DNA of 56,679 nt from Mediterraneibacter faecis JCM 15917 (GCA_001312505.1 BBDW01000018.1:1-56679), one strand, 5' to 3'. Counted from the first letter of the stretch, positions 28,345 through 39,132 are shown. A program made the numbers and translations. The notes: generated by a model not told the origin, from the letters alone.

Positions 28345-30042
28345 TCAGGCAGTGACCTGTTCCACCTCCGGGATGGGTTTGAGATTAAAATGAATTTCGA
28401 TAGAAATGTGTCTTGTTTTATCTTCGTCAATGCGCTCATGCACGACGATTTCTTTGATTAAGCGGTTGAGGGTGGCTGCGTCCAACTCTGTGATGTTGGC
28501 ATATTCCTGAATGGCTTCCACCCATTGTTTTGCGTCATTGGCAAGCTGGACTTCATCGGACAGCCGCTTCCTGCCTTCGGACACTCTGGTTTTAAGCTCC
28601 GTCTGCTCGGTCTGTGTCTTTTCCAGCATGGTGTTGAAATTCTGCTCACTGATACGCCCTGCAATCATATCTTCATAAAGCCGCATTACCATTTTGTCCA
28701 GAACCTCAATCCGTTCCTCGTCCCTTGTAAGGGAGCGTTCCATTGCTTCCCGCTGTTCCCGCTGCTCGGCTTCACAGGTATTGGTCAAGCGGTCGGCAAC
28801 CGCTTCCCCCGTCCATCAGGCGGCTCTGGCACATTCCCGGATTTTCCGCAGCACATGGCTGTAAAGGGTGTCATAGTCAATCCGGTGCTGGGTGCAGTGG
28901 TTCTTTCCAAAGGCATTGTAGGTCTTGCAGGAATAAATCTGCTGGGGGATGTTTTGCGTTTGTGTAGCGTATCGTCAGCGACTTCCCACACTCGCCGCAT
29001 TTTATCAGTCCGGCAAACAGGCTGATTTCATTGGTCTGCCCCCCCGGACGCTGGCGGGACTTTAGCTTGTTCTGCACAATATCAAAGCTCATGCGGTCAA
29101 TCAGCGGTTCATGCTGTCCCTCCACCACAATCCAGTCCTCCGGTTTCTTTTCCCCCCCAATCGTGCCGATTTTGAAACGGTAGTCTTTTTTCTGGGAAGC
29201 AATCGCCCCCCCGGTGTAGACGGGATTCATCAAAAGGTCTTTGATAACGGAGAAGTCCCACATATACCGCCCGTTTTCCGGGTCTTTCTTTTCCCATTTG
29301 GTGCGGGTATTGCGAAGCCCCCCCCGTTCCCGGTTCCACCATGTGGGGGCAGGGGGATTTTTTCTTCCTCCAGCCGTCTGCGGATATAGTTCGGACCATG
29401 ACCGTTTAGGGCATATCCGAAAATCAGCCGCACAATCGGGGGGGCGGTTTCCTCGTCAATGAGCAGATGGTTTTTGTCCTCTGGGTCTTTCCGATACCCA
29501 AACGGGGGGGCAAGACACCCGGTAAACTGTCCTTTCTGCGCTTTCAGAAGATAAGAGGAATGGACTTTCTTGGAAATATCCTTGCTGTACATCTCGTTCA
29601 GGATATTCTTGAACGGGGGGGCGATGTCGTTGTTATCCCGCAGGGTGTCGATACCGTCATTCATGGCGATATAGCGGACACCGTTTCTTGGGAAAAAGTC
29701 CTCAATCAAATGCCCGGTTTGCAGATAGTTACGCCCCCAGTCGGCTGAGGTCTTTCGTGATGACAAGGTTGATCTGCCTGCGCTCAATGGCTCTCAACAT
29801 TCTCTGTAAATCAGGACGCTCCATATTAAGACCTGTGAAGCCATCGTCCTGATAGACTGCCACAACCTCCCATCCCTGCTTTTCGCAGTATTTTTCCAGC
29901 ATATCACGCTGGTTTGCGATACTGGCACTTTCGCCTTGCAGGTCATCGTCCTTTGACAGTCTGCAATAGACCGCTGCACGATAGCCCCCCCGGCAAGTGC
30001 TTTTCCGATTGTTCTATATTCCATTTCGTTCATCATAGCCAT
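28345..30042 (-). pseudogene. IME1 large serine recombinase, frame-broken
   Basis: Restoring frames gives about 565 residues with catalytic YRAAVYCRLSKDD, LVITKDLSRLGRNYLQTG, YGYALNGHGPNYIRRRLEEE-type recombinase domain, zinc ribbon CGECGKSL and the C-terminal coiled coil and DUF4368-like ELDAATLNRLIKEIVVHE. Breaks occur at G/C runs at about 29984, 29736, 29350, 28944 and 28806. It stands at the left end of IME1 with its tail toward the junction, as expected for the enzyme that moves it. Confidence 0.87.
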
Positions 30043-30243
30043 TTACCCACACAATCCAGACGGTATCTGGCTCTTTTGAACCTCATCTTCATTATACTTC
30101 AAATCTTTCTTTTTAGCAAGATATTCTTTCGTATTTGTCTTGCCGTATTTCTGGGAAATCAGGCTGACGAACACATCAGTAGCGTCCAGTTCCCCCCCGT
30201 CAAATACAGTGGTCACATGAATCTCTGTTTTGTTTTTTGCCAT
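30043..30243 (-). CDS. Small conserved protein upstream of the IME1 recombinase
   Basis: A 66-residue protein, MAKNKTEIHVTTVFDGGELD, with GGAGG upstream, ending QIPSGLCG. The extra glycine in GGE comes from the C7 run at 30191. The stop codon TAA runs into the recombinase ATG (TAAATG), so the two genes are translated together. I recall this small protein next to recombinases in antibiotic-resistance IMEs but know no function. Its last 18 bases recur inverted at 39859-39876. Confidence 0.75.
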   Translation of the reverse strand: MAKNKTEIHVTTVFDGGELDATDVFVSLISQKYGKTNTKEYLAKKKDLKYNEDEVQKSQIPSGLCG

Positions 30244-30488
30244 AGGCAGTTATCCTCCATACATGAAAATAGCCAGACAGAGGGTGTCGGCAACGAAGTC
30301 CGGCAACGGGCTTCAAAAGACCTTGCAAACAATCTCAATCTGGCGATGGTTACTATTTATACTTTTCTTTTATTTTTCTGTTGTTTTGGTTGTCATAGGG
30401 GAGAAAAGCCGATAGTTTCGGGATTTTCCCCCCCGGCAACCGGCTCGGCAACGGGATAGCAACAGGGGGGTGCAACGGGCTGTCATTT

Positions 30489-31898
30489 TCAGAATGGAAG
30501 CTCCATCTGTTCTGTGACCTCCACAAAACCGTCCATCGTTTTTTCAGACGGGTTGCCGGAGTCCGTTGCCGGGTTTTCACGCTCCCAGCCCTTTTGTCTG
30601 CCATATTCTGAAAACATTCTTGGGTTCGGGAAGTACCGCCAGCCGGAAATGCACTGGTTCATTATCTCGTTGATTTCCCGGATTTCCCATTGCTTCGGCT
30701 CGTCAAAGGCATGGTTTAAGGCTTCCTTGTAGAGCTGCTTGGAACAGACCATGCTCCCGGTGTACTTATCAAGATACGCCTGTATCATTCCGGCTTTGGT
30801 GTCCTCCGGCATAAAATCCCGCTGGTGTTCTTTGAGATACCGCTGCATGGCGGGGGGGCTGAAAGCCAGCTTGAACCTGCCGCTTCGGTAAATCTCCATC
30901 GCTTCCGCCCACATCTGCTCAATATAGGCTCTGGAAGCAGCTTTGTCCTCCAAAATGTGAACCTCGGCTTGCTCCGGGTACACCATGACCGGGATAAAGC
31001 GGCGGTTGCCGGAACGGTCAAGGGGGGGCAGGAAGTCAAGGGCATTGGAAGTGCCGCCAAACACGCACTGACGGGGGGGCGGTCTGCCGGGTGGGTTTCA
31101 TAAGGTATCTTGTAAACCTCTTTCTGCCGGCTTAAAAATGACTTGATTTCCTCAATGCTCTTGGCGTTTGCGGTTGCCATCATTTCCGACATTTCGATAA
31201 TCCAGTGACCTTGCAGCTTGCGGTACACATTTTCATCGTCCAGCTTCCGCAAATCATCGGAGAACCACTCGTCCCGGACTGCCAGCAGACGGAAGAAGGT
31301 GGACTTGCCAGCCCCCTGACCGCCGACCAGACAGAGCATGATTTCAAACTTGCACCCCCGGCTGAAAGGCTCGTGAGATTGCACCCAGCAGGAACAGCTT
31401 CAACGCTTCATAGGTGTAATCGTCTGCGTCAGCCCCCAGAAAGTGTCGCAGGCAGAAACGGATTCGTTCTGTCCCGTCCCAAACAAGGGCACTTAAATAG
31501 TCCCGGATGGGATGGTACTTGTTTTCATTCGCCACAATCCCGATGGCGTTATCAATCTTTTTCTCATTGGTAAGCCCGTAGGTTTCTTCCAGATAAAGAA
31601 GCAGATACTTCATGTCCGTATCGTTCAGGGCGGTGCTTTCTCTTTGAAAACCGATGGGCTTTATGATGTCCTTGCGGTCGGTCAGGATGTTGTATGCGAT
31701 AGCCCCCCCGGAAAGTAGCGGGTCACGCTGGAATACGGTCAGGCAGTTCCGTATGCTCTGACGGACACCGCCTTTCTCGGTAGTTTCCAGCCCCCCCGCC
31801 TTGATTTCCTCAACGCTCTGGGGCGGCTGCATGGCGTTCATGGTGTTTTTTAGTTCTTGCTGCGTCTGCGGCTGCAAGCTCTGCCATTCGCTGTTCAA
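30489..31898 (-). pseudogene. VapE/VirE-type helicase-primase of IME1, frame-broken
   Basis: About 470 residues in three frames from MNSEWQSLQPQTQQELKNTM. The central P-loop is LVGGQGAGKSTFFRLLA, followed by HWIIEMSEMMATANAKSIEE and FVVG-type sensor region FGGTSNALDFLP, then a helical tail. This is the virulence-associated E (VapE) superfamily-3-like ATPase used with primases in element replication. Breaks are at about 31356 (C5 for C4) and 31072 (C7 for C5). It overlaps the primase gene by 89 bp, so the pair is co-translated. Confidence 0.8.
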
Positions 31899-32470
31899 GC
31901 TGTATCACATCCTTTCCGTAGTCCGTAATCAAAGCCGCTTTTTCCTCTGTCTCCCCCCCGAACAGCAGCACATCCAGCAGATATTCCACTTGGTCTTGCT
32001 TCTGTAAGGCTTCCACAAACCGGGGGGGATGAAAGGCTTCCTCCGGGGGGGAGTGCGGGGGGGCGTAGTCTGTTCTCCATGCCATAAGCAAGTGAAGATA
32101 ATCGGCAAGGATACGGAAGCAGCGGTTCTTTGCTTCCTGAAACTGTTCCTCCGGGGATTTCTGCCGGGGCTTGGGCTTTTTTGCCTTTCCCGGCGGCTTC
32201 CAGTCCTCATAGGAAAGCCCGAAGTCCTGTGCCAGTTGTACGGCGGCTTCTTTCTTTCCCAGCCCATACAGGGCGGCGGCAAAATCAATCACATCCCCCC
32301 CATCAGCACCGCAGCCGAAGCAGTGGTAACGCCAATCCAGCTTCATGCTTGGGGGGGTTTTATCGTTATGGAACGGGCAGCAAGCATCCCGTTCGACCTA
32401 TATGGATTCCATAATGCTCCGCAGCCTGTCTTGTTGTGACGGACTGTTTCACAGCTTCAAATACATTCAA
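31810..32470 (-). pseudogene. CHC2 zinc-finger primase-like protein of IME1, frame-broken
   Basis: AAGGAGG precedes TTG 32470, NVFEAVKQSVTTRQAAEHYG. The CHC2 zinc finger reads CCPFHNDKTPSMKL and YHCFGCGADGDVIDF after correcting single-base losses at about 32388 and 32377 and the C7 run at 32351. A helical domain follows to 31810. CHC2 proteins bind template DNA for primer synthesis. With the VapE protein it should let IME1 replicate after excision. Confidence 0.78.
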
Positions 32471-32535
32471 ATCTATCCCTCCTTGAAAAAAAGAAAAGCA
32501 CCTGACATTCTCTGATTGAAAATGGCAAGTGCCTG

Positions 32536-34131
32536 TTAAAGTTCCATATCCTGTTGTTTGTGTTTCGTCTGTGCCGGGGCGGTTCTTTGGGCTTTTTTCT
32601 CGTCCGCCTTATCCTGCAAGGCTTCCTTGATAGGCTGTTTCTTGGGCGGCTCTTTGCTTTCCTCTGTGCCGGGGGGTGGCTTTCCGTACCCAGTAGCGGA
32701 TGTCCCGCAGCTTCTTCAAATCCTCCTGTACCTCGGTCAAAGGTTCTTTCAGCTCTGCGATTTCGCTGAGAAGTTTTTCCTGCTCCTCTTGCAGCTCCTT
32801 TTGGTACTGTCCTTATCGTCCGGGTGCTTGGCAAGGTAGGCGGCGGCTTTCGCATACCGGGCAACCTCCGGGTGTTCCTGTTTGAATTTCTCCTTTGTTT
32901 TCTTAAAAAATATCTTCTGGTACTTCTCATAGACAGGCTCACATTCCTTGCAGGCTGTCCGGGCAGCAAGAATCCCGTCAATCACTTTGCTTCGGGTTTC
33001 CTTGGGCTTCATCTGATTGCGGTAATCTACGGCTGATTTTCCGGACGCTTCCAGAAATGCTTCTAAATCCTCCACAGTGGAAAGCCCCTTTTGCCGGAGA
33101 TAGGACAGGGCTTCGCTGACTGCTTTTAAGTCCTGTGAAGTCCCCCCCCGATTTTGTCCAGCCCTTGTCCAGTCGCTTCGTTCTGCCTTGCGTATCTCCA
33201 GATACTTCATCAGCAGATTGGGAAGAAATGTCGCTTCCTCCGCTGCCTTTTGTGCAAGCAGCTCTTTCCTTTTTTCGCCCAGCTCGGTAATCCAGCCTTT
33301 GAGGTTTTGGATAAGCTGCCGGATGGACTTCATCAGGCGGTTGGCGGCTCTGATTTCCCGGTTCAGGTTGCCGATATTCGTCTGGATACCTCGCTTTTCC
33401 ATCTGCCGGACAGCAGCCCCCTCATGGACAGTGGGAACAATATCAAGCCCCCCCTGTCTGGCATAGGAACGCAAGTCCACACGCTCCGGGCGGTCATTGG
33501 CTTCCAGATAGCGGTTCTGGATGACCTCCCATTCATGCCGCCAGATTTCACAATACTTCTGGTCGTTCCAGTCCACCGTATCCTCCTTGTGGCTTTTCCA
33601 CCTGCCGGACGGCAGTTTTATCCGTTCCCCGTTCTCATCAAGGTCATAAACCTTGCGGCTCTTGGGAAGCCATTTCCCATGTTCGTCCATTGCCCTCATA
33701 GTGAGCAGGACATGGGCGTGGGGGGGATTGTGTCCCGGCGGATGGGGGGGGTCATGGATGGCAAAGTCAACGATCATGCCTTTGGAAACAAACTGCTGCT
33801 GGCAAAACTCCCGGACAAGGACAGCGTACTGGTCGGGCGGTATCTCTCTGGGGATGGTAAGCACCCACCGCCTTGCAAGCTGGGAGTTCCATTGCTTCTC
33901 CACCGCTTCGGCGGCGTTCCATAAGGTATTGCGGTCTGCATATTCCGGCGGGGGGGCATTTGCTGGGAGCAGGATTTCATTGTGGACGATACCACGCTTT
34001 TCCGGGTAGTGCTTCACTTGCTGGTCGTATTCACAGAACAGCTTTTCTCCACTCTGGTAAGCAGCGGCGGCAACAGCAGACTGCCGCTGACTGCGCTGAA
34101 CAATCGTGATTTCGTTGTGTGGACAGGGCAT
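32536..34131 (-). pseudogene. MobA/MobL-family relaxase of IME1, frame-broken near the end
   Basis: The N-terminal 440 residues are intact: MPCPHNEITIVQRSQRQSAV, the SGEKLFCEYDQQ block and the histidine motif HNPPHAHVLLTMR (extra proline from a C7-type run). The frame shifts at about 32816 (one C lost) and again near 32671 (C6 for C5); restored it ends TKHKQQDMEL at 32536. MobA/MobL (MobQ) relaxases nick oriT. Such a site lies about 900 bp upstream at 35005-35049. IME1 would be moved through a channel supplied in trans. Confidence 0.85.
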
Positions 34132-34320
34132 TTCGTGTCCCTCCTTTCCTTGATTTATGGATGGGGTGGCGTTTTACCACCGCATTTTGGGCAGAAAAAA
34201 AGCAGAAGACCTTTTTCAGATTTCCTGCTCGGTGTGCCGTTGTGAGAGCGGCGGGTATTTAGTTGTAAAAGTTCGGGGCAATTTGACCCGATGCGAAAGA
34301 TTTAACAAGGAGTCTGTATC

Positions 34321-34740
34321 TTATTGCAGAATACTATTAGCAAAAATAAGAGGTATCGTATATTCATATGATGTTCCATTTTCATTATCTGATAATTGTA
34401 TTGTAATTGTATCTTCCCTTTCACTTTCATCTTTAGGAACTGCATAGACAAATGAGTTTTCTTCTTTATTGGAAATTTTTCCATTTTCAGATGAAACGGT
34501 ATAGTCCCAATCCTTTATATCAGTAACAATAATAACGGTTGTTTCTTTTTCTTTTCCGCTTTCTAAAGAAGGTTTGTCTATCAATACTTCAAATGGTGTA
34601 CGTTCTCTTGCTTCTTCGGAAATTTCTGCTGTTTCTGATATATTCGTTTCATTTATTGTTTCGTTAGAAGAAGTTTTTGCATTGTTACAACCAGTAAGCA
34701 TAGTAACTAAAATCATAAATACCAATACTGTCTTTTTCAT
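34321..34740 (-). CDS. AT-rich lipoprotein cargo of IME1
   Basis: A 139-residue protein from ATG 34740 (GGAGG upstream) with signal MKKTVLVFMILVTMLTGC and lipobox Cys. The mature chain is Ser/Thr/Glu-rich and then has an Ig-like strand pattern (TTVIIVTDIKDWDYTVSSEN) without known motif. Base composition is far more AT-rich than neighbours, pointing to a recently added gene. Function unknown; a surface protein of the recipient cell. Confidence 0.75.
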   Translation of the reverse strand: MKKTVLVFMILVTMLTGCNNAKTSSNETINETNISETAEISEEARERTPFEVLIDKPSLESGKEKETTVIIVTDIKDWDYTVSSENGKISNKEENSFVYAVPKDESEREDTITIQLSDNENGTSYEYTIPLIFANSILQ

Positions 34741-34823
34741 TTTCCGCCTCCATTTCTTCAAAATCCAATTCACTGTTAATCTTATTATACTATAACTGTC
34801 CAACTTAGGGAATAGATGAATTG

Positions 34824-34882
34824 CAAACTTGTCGGCTGGGAACAGCTTGCATTGCAAGGTGTTCCCAGATGGCAAGTCCACA
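34824..34882. other. Hairpin block conserved by shape in both IMEs (IME1 copy)
   Basis: CAAACTTG and GGCAAGTCCACA bracket a hairpin (GGGAACA...TGTTCCC). IME2 has the same brackets at 45804-45859 with a different hairpin sequence (GAACGGTTT...AAACCGTT). ACTTG and CAAGT form an outer stem in both. Both stand just upstream of a cargo gene start and within about 125 bp of the oriT-like site. Confidence 0.5.
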
Positions 34883-35004
34883 AAAGGGTAGCTGGCGACA
34901 GCCAGCGCAGGGGGGGAAGCGTAGCGTCCCCTGTTTGATTTGGAGCAGACCATGACTGCGGAAAATCACAGCCCTCCGGCGAGGAGCCTTCGGAGAACGC
35001 AATG

Positions 35005-35049
35005 CACCAACCTTTGGGTGGTGTATAATTGCGCCTTAGTAAACTAAGG
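35005..35049 (+). other. oriT: Candidate oriT of IME1 (MobQ-type nic region)
   Basis: A small inverted repeat CACCA...TGGTG (35005-35023) is followed by ATAATTGCGCCTTA, close to the MobQ nic consensus TAAGTGCGCCCT of RSF1010 and pSK41-type plasmids, with one C fewer. CCTTAG/CTAAGG follows. The paired relaxase gene is downstream at 32536-34131. Confidence 0.6.
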
Positions 35050-35343
35050 GGGGGTTTCCGGCTTCTCCCGTTCCAGCAGTTTTTTCAATAGTTCCTGCGT
35101 GTCCTGCCTGTGAAAAATGAGTTTCAACAACAGCATGACATCATCATCTGTCAGGCGTTCCGGCTCTTGCAGAAAACTTTCCAGCATACCGCCACGAGTA
35201 CAGAGCCGGTGCGTCCGTTCCTTTCGGGTAAGCTGCTTTAACTGGTGCTGCAATGCCTTTTCATCATTGATGGCTTTCCGCAGTTTCTTTTCGCTTTTCT
35301 CCATCTCCCGGTTGAGCTTTTCCAGCTTTGAGGTGTCAGGCAA
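35044..35343 (-). CDS. DUF3847-family mobilization accessory (IME1)
   Basis: A 99-residue coiled-coil protein (EKLNREMEKSEKKLRKAIND) with the family motif RKERTHRLCTRGGMLES. DUF3847 proteins accompany MobA/MobL relaxases; a relaxosome role is inferred from that linkage. Its 3' end abuts the oriT-like site. It overlaps RepA by 8 bp. IME2 has the homologous gene at 44749. Confidence 0.85.
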   Translation of the reverse strand: MPDTSKLEKLNREMEKSEKKLRKAINDEKALQHQLKQLTRKERTHRLCTRGGMLESFLQEPERLTDDDVMLLLKLIFHRQDTQELLKKLLEREKPETPP

Positions 35344-35680
35344 GGGCAGCGTCCTCCTTTCCCGGTATCAGCACATAAATCCTGTTTGGTTCTCCAACAC
35401 CCTGACGCACCCGCATGATAAGTCCGGCGGTTTCCAGTTCATTCAGAGAACGCTTGACCGTCATGGGGGGGCTGCGGGACAGGACTGCGGCAATGGCTGT
35501 GACAGGGAAGCAGACAAACAGGATTCCGTTCTCGTCCTCCTGCCCTTTGGATAGCATAGCGTCTAACATCCGGCAGTACATGACCTTTGCGGTGCTGCTG
35601 ACTGGAAATCCTGTCAACGCTCTGGGAAAGGGCATACAGGGCGGCAATGGTGTGTCTATCGTCATAAATTCAAAATTCAT
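35336..35680 (-). CDS. repA: RepA-type replication initiator of IME1
   Basis: A 114-residue protein from MNFEFMTIDTPLPPCMPFPR with GGAGG upstream. The winged-helix core (VMYCRMLDAML...ILFVCFPVTAIAAVLSRSPM and TVKRSLNELETAGLI) matches the RepA N-terminal domain of Gram-positive plasmid and IME initiators. The extra proline SRSPPM comes from a G7 run at 35464. It presumably binds an IME1 origin upstream. Confidence 0.83.
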   Translation of the reverse strand: MNFEFMTIDTPLPPCMPFPRALTGFPVSSTAKVMYCRMLDAMLSKGQEDENGILFVCFPVTAIAAVLSRSPPMTVKRSLNELETAGLIMRVRQGVGEPNRIYVLIPGKEDAALA

Positions 35681-35868
35681 TCGGTGTGTTCCTCCTTTTT
35701 CTTTGCTCGTTTGGATAAATAACGGGGGGGCAGTCAATCACAACCGCCCGGAAGCTCTGCTTGCACCCATGCTGGCATTTCCGGCATAATTCGTTGTAAG
35801 TGACACGCCCCCCGGTCATTGAGGTAAAAGGAAAGCTCATGCTTCCGCTTTTTGCTCATTCTCGGCAT
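35677..35868 (-). pseudogene. Small cysteine-containing IME1 protein, frame-broken
   Basis: From ATG 35868: MPRMSKKRKHELSFYLNDRG, then after a one-base excess at about 35808 (C6 for C5) RVTYNELCRKCQHGCKQSFR and a basic tail ending HTE, whose stop overlaps the repA start (ATGA). The CRKCQHGC cluster suggests zinc binding. Translational coupling to repA is the main support. Function unknown. Confidence 0.6.
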
Positions 35869-36359
35869 ATTGTGTTTCCTCCCGTTTTAGTGTATGGTTT
35901 CGGGGCGATTTTCGGCAAAATTACAGCCATAGAGCCGTCTAAAATCTCCCGAAGTATCAGCGATAGGGTAGACTATCCCCCCCCTATCAGATTGTCGTGT
36001 TTCGGTATCATTTCGGTGTCAGTTCGCCAGTTCTCCCCGGTGTCGTTCCTCCCCCCCTGAATCTCACAGCGGCGTATCGCTCCCTTTGGTATGCTCGTTT
36101 CGGTCAGGGTTCCTCCACATCCCTGCCAAAAGTCATGGCACTACATCGCCGGGGGGGAAGCATATCCCACACAGGCTGGTCATTCGATTGGAATAATCCA
36201 TCGATGAACTACCTGTATCATAGAACATTTTTGTGCCCTGTGCCGTATGTCCACAAAGTAGGAATTAAGGGTAAAAATCAGAAATTTCCACGATTGCGGA
36301 AATAGTATGTTATAATAAATCCAGCGGACATATATGCCGCTGGAAAGGGGCTGAACCTT
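35869..36359. other. Non-coding stretch with possible IME1 origin
   Basis: No supported gene. Several C and G runs and repeated TCGGT(G/A)TC- and TTTCGG-like words (for example GTGTTTCGGTATCATTTCGG at 35997) give it an iteron-like look upstream of the rightward XRE gene and the leftward repA operon. TATGTTATAATAAATC at about 36309-36321 includes a -10-like TATAAT for the XRE gene. Confidence 0.35.
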
Positions 36360-37182
36360 ATGAAGTGCAATGTTTCCATTCCCGAAAGAATGAAAGATTT
36401 ACGGGTGGAGCGTCATCTAAGTTTGGAAGAACTGGAAGCTGCCGTTGGCATTTCAAAATCTGCTCTTGGAAGTTATGAATCAACAGAGGGCTGCAAGGAA
36501 ATCAACCACGGAAGTATCTTAAAACTGGCAGACTTTTATCAGGTGTCCACCGATTATCTGCTTTGCCGGACAGACAACCGCAATCCAGAAAATATAGAAC
36601 TTACGGAACTGCATATCAATGATGAAGTTGTGGAACTTCTGAAAAGCGAACGCTTCAACAACCGGCTGCTGTGTGAGATTATCTCCCATGAAAAATTCCG
36701 GGAACTGCTGGCAGACGCAGAAATTTATGTGGATGGGATAGCAACCATGCGTTTCCATGACATGAACAGTTCGCTGGCTGCTGTGCGGGCTATGATACTG
36801 GAAGCACATCCCGAAGCGGCGGCAGACCGGGCAATCAAAGTATTAGAAGCCTGTCAGGTAGGGGGGGAAGAAGATTTTTTCTGCCATGTGACACATAAAA
36901 CATGGGACACCATTCTCCATGACATACGCAAGGCACACGAAAATGACAGTGAAAGTGCACCGGATACCACGCCCGCCGATGAGCTGATCCGGGAAGTCCA
37001 AAAGGCTATGCAATCGCCGGGGGGACAGGGTGCAGCAATTTACAGAGATATTCTGCAAGGCGTTCCAGCTCAAATATAAGCGGCTCTCGGAAGAAGAACG
37101 CACCACCTTGAAAAAGCTGTTCCGCAAGTCCCCGCTTATCAAACATTCCGGCATGAATTTCCGGCGCAGACCTTGGAAATGA
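36360..37182 (+). pseudogene. XRE-family regulator of IME1, frame-broken near the end
   Basis: MKCNVSIPERMKDLRVERHL starts a clear HTH (LSLEELEAAVGISKSALGSYE). After a 240-residue frame the sequence shifts at about 37019 (G6 for G4); restored it continues FCKAFQLKYKRLSEEERTTL and ends RRRPWK at 37182. A TATAAT and AAAGGGG site lie upstream. A regulator of the IME1 replication or cargo module is likely. A terminator hairpin follows. Confidence 0.8.
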
Positions 37183-37184
37183 AA

Positions 37185-37229
37185 ACTGCCGTTGTGGGAA
37201 TGGGTGTTCCTACAACGGCAGTGTCTTTT
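37185..37229. terminator. Shared terminator between convergent genes
   Basis: ACTGCCGTTGT (37185-37195) and ACAACGGCAGT (37212-37222) are perfect inverse complements followed by GTCTTTTA. It lies between the XRE gene and the leftward membrane-protein gene. Confidence 0.8.
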
Positions 37230-38033
37230 ATTCGCCGGTATATGTAATTTCTATTTCATAGCTGCCATCCTCATAGTAAGTGTGGAAAGCATAGTCCCCC
37301 GATTTGCAAGTCCCCTTCTGTGACAGGGTAAAAAGTCTTTTCCTCTGCGTCATAAATCACAGCTTCGTCTATAAATTCATCTTCAACAATAGTCAGGATT
37401 TCCCGGATACAATCATCACAAAAATGTGTTTTCATTTTGTGGGCGCTCACAATGCCCCGTCCCCGGTCAATGGAAGCGGTGGCGCTGCCGCTATTGGGAT
37501 TTGACATCATCATAAAGTGAGCTTCGCTGATTTCATCATATCCAGAGGTAATCATTGTGCCGCCTCTTTCCCGTTGGCTCTCAATCGGCTCGGTATTATC
37601 GAATATTTCCAACCCATAGCTGCGCCGGTATTTAGGAAAACCAGATTGATACGCTCCGGCAGCTCCCGTTCCAGACAGCAACCGTCAGCCGTATTCGGGA
37701 TATATCGGATAAGGTTTCAACATCCTGTCCATACTGGCTGTACACCAAATCGTGCCGGATGGTTTGAGCAATTTCCTCATATTCATCATCGGTGGCTGTT
37801 GCCATGTAAGTAACAACTGTCCCTAAAAATTCTTCCATATCTTTCTGGTTTTGATGGTTCGTCCATATATTCCCGGCTATAATACCGATTGAGAAAAGTC
37901 CAAATGTAGCAACCCCTATCATAAAACCGCCATAAAGCAGGGAACGCTTGTCATGCTGGCTTAAATGTTTTTTATCCATGTCCAGTTCATCATCTTCCAG
38001 AAATCCAGCCAACAGTCCCGCATTTTTCTCCAT
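37228..38033 (-). pseudogene. Membrane protein cargo of IME1, frame-broken
   Basis: Starts MEKNAGLLAGFLEDDELDMD; one membrane helix (LLYGGFMIGVATFGLFSIGI) follows a cytoplasmic N-terminus. The remainder reads through at least three frames with IESQRERGGTMITSGYDEIS and CDDCIREILTIVEDEFIDEA, and restored ends with EIEITYTGE at 37228. One break is a G5 for G4 at about 37306 and one a missing T at about 37633. No family recognised. It lies between two XRE genes, so it may be a regulated surface function. Confidence 0.6.
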
Positions 38034-38179
38034 ATATTCTTCATATCCGTACCCTCCGATAAGCTACAAGCTAATATCTTATAGTCTAACAGAAGCTATT
38101 GAAAACGGCAATCATATTATAGTCTTAAAGAGTATAAAATGATAACTGATAGCTAATATCTAATAAATAGGTGTGGACT

Positions 38180-38503
38180 ATGGAAAAGAACGGATTAGGA
38201 AAGCGTATCAACGCAGTAAGGAAAGACAGGGGCTTAACTGCTGACCGTCTTTCGGAAATGTGCAATGTCAACGCTACTTATCTCCGACAGATTGAGGGTG
38301 GCGTAAAAATGCCCAGCCTGTCGGTATTCATAGACATTTGTAAGGCTCTGAAAATCTCGCCTGATTATCTTCTACAAGACGAACTGGAAGAAAACGAAAT
38401 CAGTACCATCCGGGAGATAGAAGCACTTTGGAAAGATACTTCTCCCAGCAAACAGGAGCTTGCATTTGCCATGATAAAAGCAGTGTTGGAGCATAATGAG
38501 TAA
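38180..38503 (+). CDS. XRE-family regulator of IME1
   Basis: A 107-residue protein, MEKNGLGKRINAVRKDRGLT, with a full HTH (TADRLSEMCNVNATYLRQIE) and a C-terminal helix (SKQELAFAMIKAVLEHNE), preceded by AGGTG. Divergent from the membrane-protein gene at 38033, over a gap with two copies of AGCTAATATCT (about 38073 and 38151) that may be its operator. Confidence 0.88.
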   Translation: MEKNGLGKRINAVRKDRGLTADRLSEMCNVNATYLRQIEGGVKMPSLSVFIDICKALKISPDYLLQDELEENEISTIREIEALWKDTSPSKQELAFAMIKAVLEHNE

Positions 38504-38509
38504 CAGAAC

Positions 38510-38531
38510 AGCCAGCCGGAATCGGCTGGCT
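38510..38531. terminator. Terminator after the XRE gene
   Basis: AGCCAGCCG and CGGCTGGCT pair around GAAT, followed by GAATCTCTTTCAT. Confidence 0.7.
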
Positions 38532-38575
38532 GAATCTCTTTCATGGATAAGTTTATCGGACAGATAAACTGGGAG

Positions 38576-39085
38576 TTATCTATAAACCACATAACGATAA
38601 TGTGGCATATCTATACCTCTGTAATGCTTCATCCATGTATCTTTTATTATCATTCCATTTCTTATGGCTACATTTTGAGATGCTATATTTGTATCTCTGA
38701 TAATTGAACACACTTCCGTTGCATCTAATACTTCAAATGCGTATTTTTTACACGCTTTTGCCGACTCAATAGCATATCCATTATGCCAGTATGACCTCTC
38801 AAAAAGATAGCCTATTTCAAGCACCTTGTTTTCTTTCCATGGCTGCATAGTAAGTCCACATTGCCCAATCATTTCATCGGTTTCTTTCAAGACAACAGCC
38901 CATAAACCAAAGCCCCATTTTTGATAGCGTGCAATTTGCCTGTCAAGCCATTCGTGGACTTCATCGTTGCTAAATGCTCCCTCATATGCGTACATTGTAT
39001 CCTCATCTTGCAGAATTTTACACAAAACTTCAAAATCAGTCTGCTCCATCTCACGCAGATATAACCGTTCAGTTTCAAGTATCAT
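38576..39085 (-). CDS. GNAT-family N-acetyltransferase (IME1 cargo)
   Basis: A 169-residue protein, MILETERLYLREMEQTDFEV, with the RimJ/RimL-like start, central strands IGQCGLTMQPW and LEIGYLFERSYWHNGYAIES and the acetyl-CoA binding region around NGYAIESAKACKKYAFE. It acetylates an amine substrate that cannot be predicted. AT-rich relative to the IME backbone, so probably recently gained cargo. Resistance or metabolic detoxification is possible but unproven. Confidence 0.88.
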   Translation of the reverse strand: MILETERLYLREMEQTDFEVLCKILQDEDTMYAYEGAFSNDEVHEWLDRQIARYQKWGFGLWAVVLKETDEMIGQCGLTMQPWKENKVLEIGYLFERSYWHNGYAIESAKACKKYAFEVLDATEVCSIIRDTNIASQNVAIRNGMIIKDTWMKHYRGIDMPHYRYVVYR

Positions 39086-39132
39086 ATTTATCTCCTAAAA
39101 TTCTAATTTGTCATAATCATTCTACCATACCG

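Noticed and set aside
35997..36305. Rightward 102-residue frame upstream of the IME1 XRE gene
   Set aside because: No ribosome site, no family motif and iteron-like repeats; more likely an origin or leader.
36360..39085. An antibiotic-resistance gene in IME1 cargo
   Set aside because: Only XRE regulators, an unknown membrane protein and a GNAT enzyme are present; no tet, erm or aph family motif was seen. The GNAT substrate cannot be predicted.
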